From: Jeotgalibaca porci
GTDB lineage: Bacteria > Bacillota > Bacilli > Lactobacillales > Aerococcaceae
Direction: 5' to 3'
Length of the DNA stretch: 64,000 nt
Assembly (NCBI RefSeq): GCF_011299095.1
Contig: NZ_CP049889.1
Location: forward strand, 62,001 to 126,000
Shown: in pieces, positions 19,265 through 30,558 of the stretch
Position numbering within the stretch: the stretch's first letter is position 1
Layout: every line of letters starts with the position of its first letter
Position numbers and translations under genes: made by a program
The notes under the pieces: generated by a model
Told to the model about the DNA's origin: nothing
Database searches by the model: none
What the model saw: only the letters and a program-made list of their open reading frames with translations

Positions 19265-20056
19265 ATGAAAACAAGATTCATAACTGCATTATTAGCATTA
19301 TTAGTTTTTATACCTATTGTTTGGTACGGTTCACTACCTTTATTAATGGGGACAATTGCTCTGGGGTTAGTGGCTATGTCTGAAATATTTATGATGAAAA
19401 AAATTCCTTTCTTTAGTTTAATCGGTCTTTTCACATCATTCATTACGATTTTAATTATTTTACCGGACCATTACCTGACGACGCTATTGCCAGGATTGGG
19501 AATTTGGCATATTTACTTTATTTATGCGATGTCACTGTTGGTCATGACGGTTCTTTCAAATAATACCTTTACTTTTGATGATGCAGGTGTGCTTTTGTTG
19601 GCATCTTTGTATATTGGAACAGGTTTCCACTTTTTTTATCAAACTGCAGAATTAGGTTTCTGGATGGTTATGTTTGTCATGACAATTATCTGGGCTACGG
19701 ATGTCGGCGCCTATCTGACTGGTATGCGTTTCGGTAAGAATAAATTGGCACCAATCATTAGCCCGAACAAATCGATTGAAGGGGCAATTGGAGGCATTTT
19801 AACTGCCGTTGTTGTTGGAATCATTTACTTGCAATTCTATAATCCGTTTAACCTTTCGATCCCTGTTGCCATCCTATTAATTGTTCTGTCATCTATCATT
19901 GGACAATTAGGTGATTTGACTGAGTCCGCTTATAAACGTTATTTTGGCGTTAAGGATTCTGGTAAGATTTTGCCAGGTCATGGAGGGATTTTGGATCGGT
20001 TTGACAGCACGCTTTTCGTTATGCCGTTATTCCAAATTGTTTTACTTTTCGTTTAA
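19265..20056 (+). CDS. cdsA: Phosphatidate cytidylyltransferase
   Basis: A 263-residue polytopic enzyme that makes CDP-diacylglycerol from phosphatidate and CTP, the branch point of phospholipid synthesis. Seven to eight hydrophobic helices are visible, and the C-terminal family signature runs SPNKSIEGAIGG, then LGDLTESAYKRYFGVKDSGK and LPGHGGILDRFDS with the metal-binding aspartates. The start is 10 bases after uppS, with GAGG in the uppS stop region. Confidence 0.95.
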   Translation: MKTRFITALLALLVFIPIVWYGSLPLLMGTIALGLVAMSEIFMMKKIPFFSLIGLFTSFITILIILPDHYLTTLLPGLGIWHIYFIYAMSLLVMTVLSNNTFTFDDAGVLLLASLYIGTGFHFFYQTAELGFWMVMFVMTIIWATDVGAYLTGMRFGKNKLAPIISPNKSIEGAIGGILTAVVVGIIYLQFYNPFNLSIPVAILLIVLSSIIGQLGDLTESAYKRYFGVKDSGKILPGHGGILDRFDSTLFVMPLFQIVLLFV

Positions 20057-20077
20057 TACGCTCAGATAGAAGAGGAT

Positions 20078-21361
20078 GTGCTTTCTTTGTTACAAACAAT
20101 TCTGATTTTTTTAATTATATTTAGTATCTTAGTGATTATTCATGAGTTTGGTCATTTCTATTTCGCTAAGAAAGCAGGTATTCTTGTTCGTGAGTTTGCA
20201 ATTGGCATGGGTCCAAAAGTTTTTTCCACTCGTAAAAATGGTACGACTTATACGGTCCGGTTGCTTCCTCTGGGTGGCTACGTTCGTATGGCCGGATACG
20301 GCGACGACGAAACCGAACTGAGAGCAGGAATGTTAGTCAAAATTTTAGTGGATGAGAATGAGATGATTACAAATATTGACTTGAGTGATAAAGACCAATT
20401 GGAAGGTATACCAATGGAGTTAGTCGCTTATGATTTGGATGAAGCAATGTACTTGGAAGGAAATATCGCAGGGCGTACTGGTCTCGTCCGGTACTATGTT
20501 GACCGTGAGGCATTAATCACAGAGGCAGACGGCACACAGGTGCAAGTCGCTCCCCTGGATGTTCAATTCCAATCAGCACCGCTTGGCGAACGTATGATGA
20601 CCAATTTTGCTGGTCCAATGAATAACTTTATTCTCGGTGTTATTATTTTTACAATTCTTGCTTTTGTGCAAGGTGGAGTGTCGGTCAATGACAGTGTTCT
20701 GGGTGAAATCGAGCAAGGTGGGCCCGCTCAAGCAGCAGGTTTATCCAAAGGCGATGAGATTCTTGCTATTGAGGGTGAGAAAGTAGGCAGTTGGAGTGAA
20801 CTGATTACAATTATTCAACAAAATCCAGAAAAAAACCTTACCTTTACTGTTCAATCAGAAGACCAAGAATCATCTGAGGATATGACTGTTACACCAAGAA
20901 AAGTTGTGAGTGAAGAGGGCGTGGAATACGGACAAATTGGGGTCTACCAAGCATTTGACTCATCTCTCAAAGGGAAGTTGATGGCTGGCTTCATCCAGAC
21001 GTGGACGATTATTACGTCGATATTCGGCTTGGTTCTCTCAATGTTCACACGTGGCTTTGATATCAATGCTTTTGGCGGCCCGCTAGCGATTTATGCAGCG
21101 ACTGAAGAAGTTGCCAGTTATGGTTTTATGAGTATCATTAGTTTCCTAGGTTATTTAAGTGTCAACTTAGGAACAGTGAACCTGTTCCCAATACCTGCCC
21201 TAGACGGCGGGAAGTTGATATTAAACCTGATTGAAGGGATTCGTGGCAAACCATTGGAACCCGAAAAAGAAGGCATCATTACGGTAGTAGGCGTTGTCTT
21301 ATTACTTATCTTGATGGTCTTAATTACTTGGAATGATATTCAACGTTTCTTTTTAGGTTAA
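20078..21361 (+). CDS. rseP: Site-2 zinc metalloprotease RseP/RasP
   Basis: A 427-residue intramembrane protease that cleaves anti-sigma factors and signal-peptide remnants within the membrane. HEFGH near residue 22 holds the zinc and catalytic glutamate, GPMNNF follows the second helix, a PDZ domain covers about 205-285, and NLFPIPALDGGKL near residue 370 is the third zinc ligand region. The start is uncertain: GTG 20078 is very close to GAGG, and TTG 20087 is 10 bases away. proS, often next in Firmicutes, is absent. Confidence 0.94.
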   Translation: MLSLLQTILIFLIIFSILVIIHEFGHFYFAKKAGILVREFAIGMGPKVFSTRKNGTTYTVRLLPLGGYVRMAGYGDDETELRAGMLVKILVDENEMITNIDLSDKDQLEGIPMELVAYDLDEAMYLEGNIAGRTGLVRYYVDREALITEADGTQVQVAPLDVQFQSAPLGERMMTNFAGPMNNFILGVIIFTILAFVQGGVSVNDSVLGEIEQGGPAQAAGLSKGDEILAIEGEKVGSWSELITIIQQNPEKNLTFTVQSEDQESSEDMTVTPRKVVSEEGVEYGQIGVYQAFDSSLKGKLMAGFIQTWTIITSIFGLVLSMFTRGFDINAFGGPLAIYAATEEVASYGFMSIISFLGYLSVNLGTVNLFPIPALDGGKLILNLIEGIRGKPLEPEKEGIITVVGVVLLLILMVLITWNDIQRFFLG

Positions 21362-21373
21362 TAAACAACTGAG

Positions 21374-21416
21374 AAATTCAAAGACTTCATTTTAGAATTC
21401 TTTGGATTTTTCTTGG
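21374..21416 (+). terminator. Terminator-like hairpin between rseP and polC
   Basis: Arms AAATTCAAAGA (21374-21384) and TCTTTGGATTT (21399-21409), with one G-U pair, are followed by TTCTTGG. It is a weak stem and may only partly terminate. Confidence 0.55.
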
Positions 21417-21441
21417 TTTATGATAGAAAGTAGGTTAAAGA

Positions 21442-24400
21442 GTGAATAAGAAAGAATTGTTTCAAACCTTAATGGAGCAAATAAACCTTCATCACGAACC
21501 ACAGTATCAAGAGTATTTCGTCGATGGAGAAGTCGAACAAGTTTTGGTCTATAAAAAAGCGAAACAATGGGTGTTTGTCTTGAATTTCAATGACATTCTC
21601 CCATTTCAAGTTTTTCAGGACGTCCTAAACCGTTTGAAAGTATCTTTTAATCATGTAGCTGAAGTTGATTTGCGAATTAAAACCATACAGCCGAAATTAA
21701 CAGATGAGAAAATTTCCGATTATTGGCAAACTGCTGTTGAGAGAAGTAATATTTCGTCTCCTGTTGTCACGGACATTCTGCGTAAAAGTGCACCAAAAAT
21801 TGCGAACGGCATTGTCACATTAAATTTAGCAAATGAAATAACTAAGAATCATTTAAAAGATAATTATTTAGGTATTATTCAGCAAAATTTTAGTATCCTG
21901 GGTTTTCCAGAATTCCGAGTTCAACTAGAGATTAATAAAGAAGCGTCTGACAAGATGCACCAAGCTTATTTGGAGCGCAAGCAAGAACAAGAAGATATAT
22001 TAATTAAACAAGCAGAGAAGACACTCGCTAACCAAGAAGCACAGCAATCAAAACGTGCTGAAAACGGTGGGGGCGATGGCGCTATCCAGTTGGGTAATCG
22101 TATCCCGGAGAAAGAAGAAATTAGACAGATGATTACCATTACGGAAGAAGAACGGTCTGTTGTTGTTCAAGGGAATATTTTCGACAGCGAAGTGCGTGAA
22201 TTACGCTCTGGTAGAAAACTGTTAATTTTCAAAGTAACCGACTACACATCATCTTTTAGTGTCAAAATGTTCTCCAACAATGAACAAGATGAAATGGCTT
22301 TTGAACGCATCAAAAAAGGTAAATGGGTGAAAGTCCGGGGAAATGTTCAAGAAGACACCTTTATGCGTGATCTTGTTCTGAATGCGCGTGACGTCAATGA
22401 AGTTCAAATGGCAGAACGAAAAGACCGTGCACCCGAAGATGAAAAGAGAGTGGAATTACATTTGCACTCCAATATGAGTCAAATGGATGCTATCAATTCT
22501 GTCACCGATTATGTGGCCCAAGCAGCGAAGTGGGGGCATAAAGCGATTGCGATTACTGACCATGCCGGGGCCCAAGCCTTTCCGGATGCCCATGCTGCTG
22601 GTAAAAAGCATGGCGTGAAGATTTTGTACGGAATTGAAGCAAATATCGTGGATGACGGCGTACCAGTCGCTTATAACCCCAGCCGTCGTGAGTTAGCCGA
22701 GGATACTTATGTTGTCTTCGACGTGGAAACTACCGGCTTATCAGCGGTCTATGACAAAATCATTGAATTGGCCGCAGTTAAAATGTACAAAGGAAATGTC
22801 ATTGATACCTTTGAAGCGTTTATTAACCCTGGCGTACCTTTGTCCCAATTGATTATTAATTTAACCGGTATTACGGACAATATGTTGAAAGACGCACCTT
22901 CAGAGGCAGCGGTTATTCCCAAATTTAAAGAGTTTTGTGAGGACGCAATATTAGTCGCCCATAATGCTTCTTTTGATATGGGCTTCATTAATAAAGCTTA
23001 CGAACACGTAGGATTACCGGAAGCACATAATCCGGTAATTGATACGTTGGAATTATCACGCTTCTTGCATCCACAACTAAAATCCCACCGTCTAAATACA
23101 TTGGCGAAAAGATACAATGTTAGTTTGGAACAGCATCACCGCGCTGTATTCGATGCGGAGACTACGGGTCATTTATGTTGGATATTCTTAAAAGAAGCAA
23201 AAGAAGACCACAATATTTTATATCATGACGAATTAAATAATGGTGTCGGCCGTGGCGATTCCTACAAACAAGCACGTCCCTTTCATGCGACAATCTTAGC
23301 GAAAAACCAAGCCGGATTAAAAGATCTCTTTAAGCTAATCAGTGCATCCAATGTAAATTATTTCTACCGAAATGCTCGTATTCCCCGCAGTTTACTGATT
23401 GAGTCCCGAGAAAATTTACTCATAGGATCAGCCTGTAGCAGCGGAGAAATATTCGAAGCCATGATGCAAAAGGGGAAAGAAGAAGCAACCGAGCGCGCAA
23501 AATTCTATGACTACATTGAAGTAATGCCAAAAGGAATCTACAAACCGCTGATTGACAGAGAACTCGTCAAAACAGAAGCAGATCTAGAAGAAATTATTCA
23601 GGAAATAGTCGAAATTGGAAACGAACTGGATAAACCAGTAGTAGCTACAGGTAATACCCATTATTTAAACAGAGAAGATGCAATTTACCGAGAGATTCTG
23701 TTGGGTTCATTAAAGATAAATCAAGGTAAACAGCTCCATCTTCCCGAAGCGCATTTCCGAACAACAGATGAAATGTTGCAAGATTTCAATTTCTTGGGTG
23801 CAGATGTTGCGAAACAAATTGTCGTCACTAATCCAAATCTGTTAGCAGACGCCATAGAAGAAACGACACCGATTAAGAGTGAACTGTATACGCCAAATAT
23901 CGAGGGCGCAAATGATGAAATAACGAAGTTATCCTATGACGAAGCAAAACGCCTATATGGTGAAGAGTTACCAGAAATCGTAGAGAAAAGGCTAGAAAAA
24001 GAGTTGAAAAGTATTATTGGTAATGGTTTTGCCGTTATCTATCTTATCTCTCAAAAGTTAGTACTGAAAAGTAATCAAGATGGTTACTTAGTAGGGTCAA
24101 GGGGATCAGTTGGATCCAGTTTTGTAGCGACGATGACAGGGATTACGGAAGTAAACCCATTACCGCCGCATTACCGTTGTCGAAACTGCCATTACAGTCA
24201 CTTTATTCAAGATGGTTCAATCGGTTCTGGTTATGACTTGGAAGATAAGGCTTGTCCAGAGTGTGGAACAAACCTTGATAAAGATGGTCAGGATATCCCG
24301 TTTGAGACGTTCCTAGGTTTCTATGGAGATAAAGTTCCCGATATCGACTTGAACTTCTCAGGCGAATATCAAGCAAAAGCCCATGCTTATACGAAAGTTT

Positions 24401-25763
24401 TATTCGGGGAAGACTATGTTTTCCGGGCTGGAACAATCGGTACAGTGGCGGATAAGACGGCCTTTGGTTATGTGAAGGGCTATGAACGTGATCACGGTAA
24501 AAACTATTCCTCTGCAGAAATTGATCGCTTGGCAAAAGGATGTACCGGCGTTAAACGGACAACCGGCCAGCATCCGGGGGGATTATTGTTATTCCCGACT
24601 ATATGGATGTGTATGATTTTACTCCGATCCAGTTCCCGGCAGATGATCAGTCGTCAGAATGGAAAACAACGCACTTTGACTTCCATTCTATTCACGACAA
24701 CGTTTTGAAACTAGATATTCTGGGTCACGATGATCCGACGATGATTCGGATGCTTCAAGACTTATCCGGCATTGATCCCGTTACGATTCCACCAAATGAC
24801 CCGGAAGTTATGAAGATATTCAGTGGCACGGAAGTTCTGGGTGTTAAACCCGAGCAAATTTTTAGTAAGACGGGGACATTGGGAGTGCCGGAATTCGGTA
24901 CCCGGTTCGTACGTCAAATGTTAGAACAAACGAAGCCGAATACATTTGCGGAATTATTACAAATTTCCGGTCTTTCACATGGGACCGATGTGTACTTGGG
25001 GAATGCCGAAGTTTTAATCCGTGAGAATGATATTCCACTGGCTGACGTTATCGGCTGTCGTGATGATATTATGGTTTACTTAATCTATCATGGTCTTGAA
25101 GATGGCTTGGCATTTAACATTATGGAAAGTGTACGTAAAGGGAAAGGGATACCGGATGACTGGCAAGCAGAAATGCGTGAGAAGAAAATTCCTGAATGGT
25201 ATATTCAATCCTGTCTGAAGATTAAGTATATGTTCCCGAAAGCCCATGCGGCAGCTTATGTCTTAATGGCATTGCGCGTTGCTTATTTCAAAGTCCATGA
25301 TCCACTTCTTTACTACGCTGCTTACTTCTCTGTTCGTGCCTATGATTTCGATCTGGTGGCGATGTCACAAGGGAAAGAAGCAATCAAAGTTCAAATGAAA
25401 GAAATTATGGATAAAGGCTTGGATGCATCGGTTAAAGAAAAGAACTTACTAACGGTTCTAGAAATTGCCAATGAAATGGTTGAACGGGGCTACGAATTTA
25501 AAATGGTCGACATTTATAAGTCAGATGCAAAAGACTTCATCATTGAAGAGAATAGCTTGCTCGCACCGTTTAGAGCTATAAATGGACTCGGCGAAAACGT
25601 TGCGAAGCAAATTGTGATTGCCCGTGAAGAGCAACCTTTCTTGTCTAAAGAAGATTTAGCGACACGCGGAAAAGTTTCAAAAACGATTATCGAATACATG
25701 GATGAGAATGGTGTTTTAGAAGGCCTGCCCGATGAAAACCAATTGTCCCTTTTCGATTTTTAA
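21442..25763 (+). CDS. polC: DNA polymerase III alpha subunit PolC, interrupted by a 1-base frameshift
   Basis: The replicative polymerase of low-GC Gram-positives, with built-in 3'-5' exonuclease; the two frames together give about 1,440 residues, the usual length. The GTG start has AGTAGG 7 bases upstream. Domains in order: N-terminal domain, OB fold, PHP half ([12 protein letters not shown] near 336), DEDDh exonuclease (FDVETTGLS near 423, HNASFD near 507), second PHP half, zinc module (CRNC...CPECG near 912-943), and the palm with PDIDLNFSG near 966. The first frame runs to 24708 and the second continues in another frame to 25763. The shift lies at a run of six G (24576-24581) in HPGG; seven G would restore [14 protein letters not shown]. 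Since polC is essential, this is probably a sequencing or assembly error. Confidence 0.93.
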
Positions 25764-25791
25764 TTAATAAGCCTTATAAACAGCGGATTTG

Positions 25792-25820
25792 TTGCAAATT
25801 TGATGTTTTTGGTGTATGAT
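25792..25820 (+). promoter_or_regulatory. rimP-nusA-infB operon promoter
   Basis: TTGCAA (25792-25797) and TATGAT (25815-25820) with a 17-base spacer, just after polC. Confidence 0.65.
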
Positions 25821-25844
25821 TATTAAAGAAATAAACTTTGGAGG

Positions 25845-25872
25845 GAGTGAGCGGCAACGCTCGCTCTTTTTA
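25845..25872 (+). terminator. Leader attenuator upstream of rimP
   Basis: A compact hairpin GAGTGAGCG-GCAA-CGCTCGCTC (one G-U pair, GNRA-type loop) is followed by six T, only about 25 bases after the promoter and 53 before rimP. Every rimP operon transcript from this promoter must pass it. Confidence 0.8.
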
Positions 25873-25925
25873 ACGCATATGACCAGAATTTAGGTAGATA
25901 TGTACATATTAAAGGGAGGGTTTTT

Positions 25926-26399
25926 GTGAGCCGAGTAATTGATATTGTAAAAGAAGTAGTCTCACCAATCGTTGACAGTCAGAATTTCGAACTAGTAGAC
26001 ATTGAATTTTTGAAAGAAGGCAAAAATTGGTTTTTACGTGTATACATTGACAAACCAGGCGGAATTGACATAGAAGAATGTGCTTGGGTAAGTGAACAGT
26101 TGAGTGAAAAAATGGATGAATTGGAGACTGATCCAATTCCGCAAGCCTATTTCTTGGAAGTATCCTCACCGGGAGCCGAGCGCCCTTTGAAAACAGAAGA
26201 AGATTATTTGAAGGCGATTGGTAGTTACGTCCATCTGTCTTATTATCAAGCCATTGAAGGCGAAAAATTCCATGAAGGTACGTTACTATCCGTTTCGGAT
26301 GATACCGTCGAATTAGAATTTATGATTAAAACACGTAAAAAAGTAATTGCCATTCCTCGCGATAAAGTAGCTAAAGCGCGCTTGGCGATTAAATTTTAA
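25926..26399 (+). CDS. rimP: Ribosome maturation factor RimP
   Basis: A 157-residue 30S maturation factor with an N-terminal alpha/beta domain ([23 protein letters not shown]) and a C-terminal SH3-like domain, joined by the conserved [14 protein letters not shown] segment. It starts with GTG; a strong GGGAGGG lies 5 bases upstream. It heads the rimP-nusA-ylxR-ylxQ-infB-rbfA operon. Confidence 0.95.
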   Translation: MSRVIDIVKEVVSPIVDSQNFELVDIEFLKEGKNWFLRVYIDKPGGIDIEECAWVSEQLSEKMDELETDPIPQAYFLEVSSPGAERPLKTEEDYLKAIGSYVHLSYYQAIEGEKFHEGTLLSVSDDTVELEFMIKTRKKVIAIPRDKVAKARLAIKF

Positions 26400-26424
26400 A
26401 GACTAGCAAGGAGTGAGTAAAAGA

Positions 26425-27666
26425 ATGAACAAAGAGATGCTGACTGCTCTTGATATTTTAGAAAAAGAAAAAGGTATTTCCAAAGAAATTGTTACAAGTG
26501 CTTTGGAAGCTGCCCTTGTATCTGCTTATAAGCGTAACTACGGTCAAGCGCAAAACGTTGAAGTTCTTTTTGATACAAAAACAGGCGATATTCATGTCTA
26601 TTCCGTAAAAGAAGTTGTTGAAATGGTATTCGACTCAACTCTGGAAGTAAGCCTTGAAGAAGCTCTAGCAATCAATAAAGCTTATGAACTAGATGACAAG
26701 ATCCGTTTTGAAGTAACACCAAAAGACTTCGGTCGTATTGCTGCACAAACAGCAAAACAAGTTATTATGCAACGTATCCGTGAAGCTGAACGCAGTATCA
26801 TCTATGATGAGTTCATTGCATACGAAAATGATATCTTAAACGGTGTCGTTGAACGTCAAGATTCACGTTATATCTACGTAAACCTTGGAAAGATTGAAGC
26901 AGTTTTAGCGAAGCAAGAGCAAATTCCTGGTGAAGTATACGAAGCACATGACCGTATCAAAGTGTATGTGACGAAAGTTGAGAACACTTCAAAAGGCCCG
27001 CAAGTCTATGTAAGTAGAAGCCATCCGGATCTATTGAAACGTTTATTCGAACAAGAAATACCTGAAATTTATGATGGTGTTGTCGAAATCGTTTCGATTG
27101 CCAGAGAAGCAGGCGACCGTTCGAAAGTTGCTGTACGCTCACGCGACGAAAACATTGATCCAGTTGGAACGTGTGTTGGTCCTCGTGGTCAACGTGTACA
27201 AGCAATTGTTAACGAACTACGCGGAGAAAATATGGATATTGTTGAGTGGAATGAAGATCCTGCAACTTATATTGGAAATGCTTTGAACCCTGCACAAGTG
27301 ATTCAAGTTGATTTCCATCCTGAAAACAATAGCTGTACGGTTGTTGTTCCTGACTATCAATTGTCATTAGCAATTGGTAAAAAAGGTCAAAATGCACGTT
27401 TAGCTGCTAAATTAACAGGTTTCAAGATTGATATTAAATCAGAAACAGATTACCACCGTATGTTAATCGCTTCTGACTTGGCTGTGGAAGAAACGGAAGA
27501 ATTCATCGAGGAACTTGAAGAAGCGACAGAAGCTGAACAAATTCTAGAAATGGACGAAATCGGAGAAAACATTTTGGATGCAGATGAAGTTGAGGAATTG
27601 ATTTCTGAAGTTGAACTTGATCCTGAACAAGACTACAGTGAATTGTTGGAAGAATCTGAACAATAA
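26425..27666 (+). CDS. nusA: Transcription termination/antitermination factor NusA
   Basis: A 413-residue RNA polymerase-binding factor that affects pausing, termination and antitermination. The N-terminal domain spans about 1-125, the S1 domain about 135-200 (NGVVERQDSRYIYVNLG), and two KH domains follow (GPRGQRVQAIV and AIGKKGQNARLAAKLTG). A strongly acidic tail of about 60 residues closes it. The frame opens at GTG 26413, but that GTG lies inside AAGGAG; the ATG at 26425 is the real start. Confidence 0.96.
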   Translation: MNKEMLTALDILEKEKGISKEIVTSALEAALVSAYKRNYGQAQNVEVLFDTKTGDIHVYSVKEVVEMVFDSTLEVSLEEALAINKAYELDDKIRFEVTPKDFGRIAAQTAKQVIMQRIREAERSIIYDEFIAYENDILNGVVERQDSRYIYVNLGKIEAVLAKQEQIPGEVYEAHDRIKVYVTKVENTSKGPQVYVSRSHPDLLKRLFEQEIPEIYDGVVEIVSIAREAGDRSKVAVRSRDENIDPVGTCVGPRGQRVQAIVNELRGENMDIVEWNEDPATYIGNALNPAQVIQVDFHPENNSCTVVVPDYQLSLAIGKKGQNARLAAKLTGFKIDIKSETDYHRMLIASDLAVEETEEFIEELEEATEAEQILEMDEIGENILDADEVEELISEVELDPEQDYSELLEESEQ

Positions 27667-27679
27667 GAGGTGACAACTG

Positions 27680-27964
27680 GTGAAGAAGAAAAAAATACCT
27701 ATGCGTCGTTGTATTGTTTCCAACGAAATGAAACCGAAGAAAGAAATGTTGCGCATTGTTAAGACACCAGAAGGAGAACTTGCAATTGATCCGACTGGTA
27801 AGAAAAATGGTCGCGGGGCATATGTCTCAATGGAACCTGAATTGGTTGAAAAGGCACAGAAAAATCGTGCGTTTGACAAACAATTCGATATGGTCGTAGA
27901 AGAATCTTTTTACAAAGAACTTTACGATTATGTGGCTCACCAGAAAGCTAGGAGTTTATTATAA
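27680..27964 (+). CDS. ylxR: YlxR family RNA-binding protein (RNase P modulator RnpM)
   Basis: A 94-residue DUF448 protein. RRCIVSNEMKPKKEMLRIV and GRGAYVS are the family motifs; the basic surface binds RNA, and the B. subtilis member modulates RNase P. It starts with GTG, 6 bases after GAGGTGA. Its stop overlaps the ylxQ start (TAATG). Confidence 0.92.
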   Translation: MKKKKIPMRRCIVSNEMKPKKEMLRIVKTPEGELAIDPTGKKNGRGAYVSMEPELVEKAQKNRAFDKQFDMVVEESFYKELYDYVAHQKARSLL

Positions 27965-28281
27965 TGACGCCACAAGATAAGCAATTAAATTTGCTAGGTA
28001 TGGCTGTTAGAGCCGGAAGATTAATCACCGGCGAAGAATTAACAGTTAAAGCCATTCAAAGAAATGAAGCAAAACTTGTTGTTGTTGCGAGCGATGCGAG
28101 TGACAATACAAGAGAAAAGCTAACCAACAAGTGTAAGTATTATAATGTTCCGCTAGATATTGCATTTACTGCTGATGATATTAGTGCAGCAATCGGAAAA
28201 AGCCGTTCGATTTGTGCCTTTACTGATAAAGGTTTTGCAAAAAGTTATCTTAAATTGAAAGGAACGAATAATATGGAATAG
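27964..28281 (+). CDS. ylxQ: YlxQ, L7Ae-family RNA-binding protein
   Basis: A 105-residue protein of the L7Ae/L30e/S12e/Gadd45 fold. LLGMAVRAGRLITGEE and LVVVASDASDNTREKL match the kink-turn-binding family; ylxQ products bind K-turn RNAs in vitro. It overlaps ylxR and sits directly before infB, the usual order. Confidence 0.92.
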   Translation: MTPQDKQLNLLGMAVRAGRLITGEELTVKAIQRNEAKLVVVASDASDNTREKLTNKCKYYNVPLDIAFTADDISAAIGKSRSICAFTDKGFAKSYLKLKGTNNME

Positions 28282-28294
28282 GTAGGTGAGGACA

Positions 28295-30532
28295 GTGGGG
28301 ACGAAAAAAGTCTACGAATTTGCGAAAGAGCATAATGTTTCTAGTAAAGAACTTATGCAAAAAGCGAAAGATGTTGGAATTAACTTTCAAAGCCATATGT
28401 CAATAATGGGAGATGAGGATATTAATAAGATGAATAAAGCAATGAATAATAACAATGGAGCGCAAGGGAATAAAACGACTAAACCTGCTCAAGGGCAAGG
28501 TACTCCAAAACCAAAACAAACGAACCGTCCAACGACTTCTCAAGCGCCAGCTAAGAAGACTGCTGGAGAAGCAACGACTTCAACGACGAACACAAATCGT
28601 TCAGCAAGTAAGCCAGCTGCTAACCGTGGTCCACAAGGGCAAGGCCAAAACAGAACACAAGGTGGCGGATACAAAGGTAACAACAAAGGCGGCTTTAACA
28701 AACGCGGTAACCGTAACAACCGTAATAAGAACCGTACGCCAAAAGCACCGGTTCCACAAAGAAAATTCCGTGAATTACCAGAAGTATTTGTTTATACAGA
28801 AGGTATGAACATTCAGGATGTTGCTAAGAAACTTCACCGTGAGCCAGCAGAAATCATCAAAAAATTGTTTATGATGGGAATTGTTGCAACACAAAACCAA
28901 CCACTTGACTCTGAAACGCTTGAACTAATCGCAACCGATTACGGAATCGACTCAGAAGAAAAAGTAGAAGTTGATATCTCAGACTTGTTAGTGCATTTTG
29001 AGAGTGAAAGTGATGAAGAAGAATCAGTAACACGTCCACCAGTTGTAACAATCATGGGACACGTTGACCATGGTAAAACAACATTGCTGGATTCCTTACG
29101 CAATACAAAAGTAAGCTTGAGTGAAGCGGGCGGTATTACGCAACATATTGGTGCATACCAAGTTCAAGTAGACGGCAAGCCAATTACATTCTTGGATACT
29201 CCTGGTCACGCGGCGTTTACGACAATGCGTGCACGTGGGGCAGACATTACTGATATTACAATTATTGTTGTTGCAGCTGATGACGGGGTAATGCCTCAAA
29301 CAGTTGAAGCAATCAACCATGCGAAAGCAGCGGATGTTCCAATTATTGTTGCAGTGAACAAAATTGACAAACCAACTGCGAATCCTGAACGTGTTATGCA
29401 AGAATTAACTGAATACGGGCTAATCCCTGAAGCTTGGGGCGGCGAAACTATTTTTGTTAATATCTCTGCTAAATTTGGTGAGGGTATCGAAGAATTGTTG
29501 GAAATGATTGTGTTGGTTTCTGAAGTTCAAGAACTGAAAGCAAACCCTAATCGTTTGGCTGTTGGTAGTGTAATTGAAGCACGTCTTGACAAATCGAAAG
29601 GTCCTATTTCAACGCTTCTTGTCCAACAAGGAACACTGAAAATCGGTGATCCAATCGTAGTCGGAAACACATTCGGTCGTGTTCGGGTTATGCTGAACGA
29701 TCAAGGACGTCGTGTTAAAGTTGCGACACCATCTACACCTGTTGAAATTACGGGATTAAACGAAGCACCACAAGCTGGTGATTTGTTTGCTGTATTCGAA
29801 GACGAAAAAACAGCTCGTTCTGTTGGTGAAGAAAGAGCATCACGTGCACAACAAGAGTCACGTTCGAAACAAAACCGCGTTACAATTGATAACTTGTTCT
29901 CAAGCTTGAGCGAGGGCGACTTGAAAGAAGTTGCTGTTATCATCAAAGGTGACGTACAAGGTTCTGTTGAAGCTTTGGCAGGAAGTCTACAAAAAATTGA
30001 AGTGGAAGGCGTACGCGTTCGTATCATCCACTCAGCAGTAGGTGCGATTAACGAAAGTGACGTTACACTTGCAGCAGCAAGTAATGCGATCATGATTGGT
30101 TTCAACGTACGTGCAACACCGCAAGCTCAAGTACAAGCAGATCAAGAAAACGTAGATATTCGTCTACACCGTATTATCTATAACGCAATCGACGAAATCG
30201 AAACAGCGATGAAAGGGATGCTTGACCCTGAGTACGAAGAAAAAATCACAGGACAAGTTCAAATCCGTGAAACATTTACAGTTTCTAAAGTTGGTACAAT
30301 CGGTGGTGGATTCGTTATTGACGGAGTCATCAAACGTAGCAGTCAAGTCCGCGTTATTCGTGATAACATTGTTATCTACGATGGCGAATTGGCAAGCTTG
30401 AAACGCTTCAAAGATGACGTTCGTGAAGTTAAGAACGGTTTTGAATGTGGTTTGATGGTTGAAAACTATAATGATATCCGCGTTGACGATGTGATTGAAG
30501 CATATGAAATGGTTGAAATCGTTAGAAAATAA
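28295..30532 (+). CDS. infB: Translation initiation factor IF-2
   Basis: A 745-residue GTPase that brings fMet-tRNA to the 30S subunit and promotes subunit joining. An N-terminal IF2N domain ([18 protein letters not shown]) is followed by a low-complexity linker rich in Asn, Gly, Gln, Thr and Lys (about 50-155), a second IF2N domain, the G domain ([18 protein letters not shown]) and domains II-IV. GTG at 28286 and 28295 are both possible; I chose 28295 for the family-like MGTKKVYEF start with AGGTGAGG just before it. Confidence 0.96.
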   Translation: MGTKKVYEFAKEHNVSSKELMQKAKDVGINFQSHMSIMGDEDINKMNKAMNNNNGAQGNKTTKPAQGQGTPKPKQTNRPTTSQAPAKKTAGEATTSTTNTNRSASKPAANRGPQGQGQNRTQGGGYKGNNKGGFNKRGNRNNRNKNRTPKAPVPQRKFRELPEVFVYTEGMNIQDVAKKLHREPAEIIKKLFMMGIVATQNQPLDSETLELIATDYGIDSEEKVEVDISDLLVHFESESDEEESVTRPPVVTIMGHVDHGKTTLLDSLRNTKVSLSEAGGITQHIGAYQVQVDGKPITFLDTPGHAAFTTMRARGADITDITIIVVAADDGVMPQTVEAINHAKAADVPIIVAVNKIDKPTANPERVMQELTEYGLIPEAWGGETIFVNISAKFGEGIEELLEMIVLVSEVQELKANPNRLAVGSVIEARLDKSKGPISTLLVQQGTLKIGDPIVVGNTFGRVRVMLNDQGRRVKVATPSTPVEITGLNEAPQAGDLFAVFEDEKTARSVGEERASRAQQESRSKQNRVTIDNLFSSLSEGDLKEVAVIIKGDVQGSVEALAGSLQKIEVEGVRVRIIHSAVGAINESDVTLAAASNAIMIGFNVRATPQAQVQADQENVDIRLHRIIYNAIDEIETAMKGMLDPEYEEKITGQVQIRETFTVSKVGTIGGGFVIDGVIKRSSQVRVIRDNIVIYDGELASLKRFKDDVREVKNGFECGLMVENYNDIRVDDVIEAYEMVEIVRK

Positions 30533-30558
30533 TCCGTTTTGTATAGGAGTGAATAAAC

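Noticed and set aside
24203-24535. A 110-codon - strand open frame inside polC
   Set aside because: It is antisense to the conserved palm and zinc region, has no ribosome site and no recognisable domain.
24576-24581. polC as a true pseudogene
   Set aside because: Both halves keep all conserved motifs and no other polC is known here; an essential gene with one homopolymer change is more likely a read error.
28455-28808. 117-codon basic frame in the infB linker
   Set aside because: It is an out-of-frame reading of the low-complexity linker of IF-2.
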